54,601 nucleotides of DNA, from the NCBI GenBank assembly GCA_944323115.1, contig CALURG010000074.1:1-54601 (forward strand), read 5' to 3'. Under the pieces are notes generated by a model. The model saw only the letters and a program-made list of their open reading frames with translations. It did not search any database and had not been told where the DNA came from. Source of the DNA: Candidatus Gastranaerophilales bacterium (lineage in GTDB: Bacteria; Cyanobacteriota; Vampirovibrionia; Gastranaerophilales; Gastranaerophilaceae). Every line of letters begins with the position of its first letter. Positions within the stretch are counted from its first letter, which is position 1. Position numbers and translations under genes: made by a program. Shown here piece after piece: positions 52,851-54,601 of the stretch.

Positions 52851-53453
52851 ATGAATCAAAGTTTAAAAAATAAAAAAATTATTCTTGCATCAAAATCTCC
52901 AAGACGACACGCATTGATAAAAAAACTGAATGTGGATTTTGATACCGTTGAACCCGCTTTTGATGAAAAGTTGGATTCTGATGTATATTCAGGCGAAAAA
53001 ATTCAATCATTGTCACTAAACAAAGCTATGTCTGTCTTGAACCTGCCGGACAAGACATTGCAAAACAGTCTTGTTGTCAGTGCGGACACGGTAGTTGTTC
53101 TGGACAATAAAATACTCGGCAAGCCGAAAAATGAAGCCCAAGCAATAGAAATGCTAAAAGCATTGAGCGATAAAAAACATTTTGTTGTTACGGCATTGAC
53201 TGTAGCTGATGCGGACACAAAAGATATTTATTCATCAGTTGTCAAAACATATGTAACTTTTCAAAAGCTTTCCGACGAACTCATTTTAGATTATGTAAAA
53301 ACCAAAAAGCCGTTGGACAAAGCCGGAGCATATGGTATACAAGAAATGGATGAAAAATACATAAAACAAGTGGACGGAGACATTGAAAACGTAATAGGAC
53401 TGCCCACAAATGCACTGAGAAATTTGCTTATTCAAGCAGGATATGTTTTTTAA
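52851..53453 (+). CDS. maf: Maf-like nucleoside triphosphate pyrophosphatase
   Basis: This 200-aa enzyme hydrolyses modified or non-canonical NTPs (dTTP/UTP class, judged only from family). The signature is ILASKSPRR (residues 11-19). VVSADTVVVLDNKILGKPKNEAQA follows near residue 75, and GAYGIQEMDEKYIKQVDGDIENVIGLP near residue 160. It starts with ATG at 52851, directly after a T-run and without a Shine-Dalgarno site, which suggests a leaderless or weakly translated message. It converges on the protease-like gene with a 5-base gap. Confidence 0.93.
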   Translation: MNQSLKNKKIILASKSPRRHALIKKLNVDFDTVEPAFDEKLDSDVYSGEKIQSLSLNKAMSVLNLPDKTLQNSLVVSADTVVVLDNKILGKPKNEAQAIEMLKALSDKKHFVVTALTVADADTKDIYSSVVKTYVTFQKLSDELILDYVKTKKPLDKAGAYGIQEMDEKYIKQVDGDIENVIGLPTNALRNLLIQAGYVF

Positions 53454-53458
53454 GAATA

Positions 53459-54253
53459 TTACAGTGTGTCATCCTCAAATCCGGGAGAACGTGACGGCAG
53501 ATTTGCATAACCGGGATTTGAGTATACTGTTTTTTTGATGAATTTGTTTGTGTAATTTCCTTTAATAAAAAGTTTTTTCAATGTGTTTTCTCTTACAACA
53601 AGCGGATGCAGACTGTCGTTGTACTGAGAATCTTTTTCGGAAAGCTGAGTCCAAACAGCTGCTTCCATAGTCCATGCATAAGTTTCTTCATTTAAAGAGT
53701 TAAACTCATCCTGATGGAGTGCTTCATGTGCCAGCACTGCCGCAAGTGCCGGAGCAGGTGCATCCTGATGTTTTTTATTTATGTATATGTACAATTTTTC
53801 TTTTTTCTTCCATCCCAATGCATCAAAATTTGCATAAGCCTGTCCGAATTTGCTTAAATCTTCAAAAGCAATAAATATCGGTTCTTCCGTAAGATTGTTA
53901 CCCAGTATGGCGTTTCTTGAAAATTCAGCCAATCCTCCTTTCATCAGTTCAAGAGCTTCCATGATTCTTTCTTCTTTTGTCACTTTTTTATATGTTTTTT
54001 TCAAAGATTCCGAACGCTCTTTTTGCTCTTTTGAAATAGGATTCCCGTTTTTATCGGTATATATTTCAACCGTTCTCTTTTTGGTATTCTTTGGATTAGC
54101 AGGTGCTGTTTTGTTAACTTTGTTTAATGCGGAATCAGGCAAAATCATAGGTTTAATTTTGGACTGTTCGGCATTTGCTGTTGATATGCCGGCTTGTAAT
54201 GCAAAAAACACCAACACCGCTGCCAATAAATTTTTGGTTTTTGTCTTTTTCAA
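53459..54253 (-). CDS. secreted protein with a zinc-protease-like HEALH motif
   Basis: Two TTG starts are possible, 54274 and 54253. I prefer 54253 because it has GGGA 6 bases upstream and gives a standard signal peptide (KKTKTKNLLAAVLVFF core, cleavage after ANA). The protein is then about 264 aa. A basic, Lys-rich region covers about residues 30-95. The motif LAHEALHQDEFNSLNEETYAW (HExxH plus a distant Glu) lies near residues 182-202. It resembles gluzincin-type zinc peptidases, but I know no family for the full protein. It is probably periplasmic. Confidence 0.65.
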   Translation of the reverse strand: MKKTKTKNLLAAVLVFFALQAGISTANAEQSKIKPMILPDSALNKVNKTAPANPKNTKKRTVEIYTDKNGNPISKEQKERSESLKKTYKKVTKEERIMEALELMKGGLAEFSRNAILGNNLTEEPIFIAFEDLSKFGQAYANFDALGWKKKEKLYIYINKKHQDAPAPALAAVLAHEALHQDEFNSLNEETYAWTMEAAVWTQLSEKDSQYNDSLHPLVVRENTLKKLFIKGNYTNKFIKKTVYSNPGYANLPSRSPGFEDDTL

Positions 54254-54422
54254 TATAAATCCCAACCATCTCAACTACTACATAAAAATATTATTAAGTA
54301 TTATTTTTCGAATATCAAATTTATAAAAGTTTGTTAAAAGTTTTGTTAAGCATAACAAAATTTTTCACAGCTGCTCAACCTTCAACGAGCCGCAAAATAA
54401 ACAAATTATGTATTATCGACTT

Positions 54423-54601
54423 TTATTTCAATGTTTCGATAAGCTCTTTTATCGCATTGATTTGTGTCTCAAGCTCATCAGCACGGGCTTGAGTTTCTTC
54501 AATAAGTTCCTTTGGTGCTTTTTCAACAAAGTTTTTGTTCTTGAGTCTGCCGTCCAAACTCATTTTTTCTTTGCTAAGTTTTTCTATTTTCTTGTTCTGA
54601 C
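54423..54601 (-). CDS. valS: valyl-tRNA synthetase, 3' end (partial)
   Basis: Only the last 59 codons lie in the window, and the 5' part continues beyond the right edge. The tail reads as a charged coiled coil (IEKLSKEKMSLDGRL, then NFVEKAPKELIEE, ending LIETLK). This is the tRNA-binding coiled coil that ends bacterial ValRS. The KNKNFVEKAP segment is a good match to the family NxxFxxKAP pattern. The stop codon is TAA at 54423-54425. No clear terminator is seen in the 150 bases that follow. Confidence 0.85.
   Translation of the reverse strand, partial: QNKKIEKLSKEKMSLDGRLKNKNFVEKAPKELIEETQARADELETQINAIKELIETLK

Overview
The window is 54.6 kb of AT-rich (roughly one third G+C by eye), densely coded bacterial chromosome. 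It uses the standard code and the genes lie on both strands. No phage, transposase, rRNA, tRNA or CRISPR array is visible. The outer membrane is diderm (LptD homologue, periplasmic amidase and M23 peptidase). Isoprenoids come from the MEP pathway (dxr, ispH). The S1 protein is short, with four S1 motifs. Flagellar genes sit among two-component and c-di-GMP genes, and there is ThyX in place of ThyA and a PC4-like protein. Together this suggests a non-photosynthetic relative of Cyanobacteria (Vampirovibrionia/Melainabacteria, for example Gastranaerophilales). That assignment is an inference from gene content and protein style; no search was run.

Layout. 1-3 kb: Hsp20, a DUF47/PhoU-like regulator with a PiT phosphate transporter, and rnpB (RNase P RNA) on the minus strand. 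3-5.6 kb: rpsA-like and ispH in one minus-strand run, behind an unknown 98-aa gene. 5.8-16.5 kb: a plus-strand flagellar and signalling block, in the order flhA, PilZ protein, small membrane protein, membrane histidine kinase, HD-GYP response regulator, small ORF, receiver protein, NarL-type regulator, soluble histidine kinase, flgB, flgC, fliE. Convergent to fliE is a 978-aa repeat protein with an N-terminal EF-hand-like loop. 19.8-27 kb: SDR, dxr, a winged-helix protein, ahcY, a ribbon-helix-helix protein, a CoA-disulfide-reductase-type flavoprotein and a degenerate receiver. 27.2-34 kb (minus): a YhcH-family gene, a 35-aa membrane peptide, M23 peptidase, lptD, accD, accA, prmA, an envelope and lipid run. 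34-43 kb: membrane protein, EamA transporter, leuS, rpmI-rplT with a structured leader, secreted protein, birA, amidase, rpsO. 43-54.6 kb: thyX; the run pheT, HEAT-like, tatD; GNAT; PC4-like; priA; maf; a zinc-protease-like protein; and the 3' end of valS.

How the genes connect. birA supplies biotinylation for the carboxylase whose transferase subunits are accA and accD. dxr and ispH are the second and last steps of the MEP pathway. PilZ and HD-GYP next to flhA point to c-di-GMP control of motility, with two histidine kinases and three receiver proteins in the same run.

The strongest unexplained signal is a family of three intergenic elements (about 20.76-21.04, 27.04-27.18 and 52.62-52.82 kb). 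They share a three-way-junction fold whose stems are kept by paired base changes. Other candidates are the structured leader before rpmI-rplT, the 978-aa repeat protein beside the flagellar operon, and an 84-codon open frame without a normal start that overlaps ispH.
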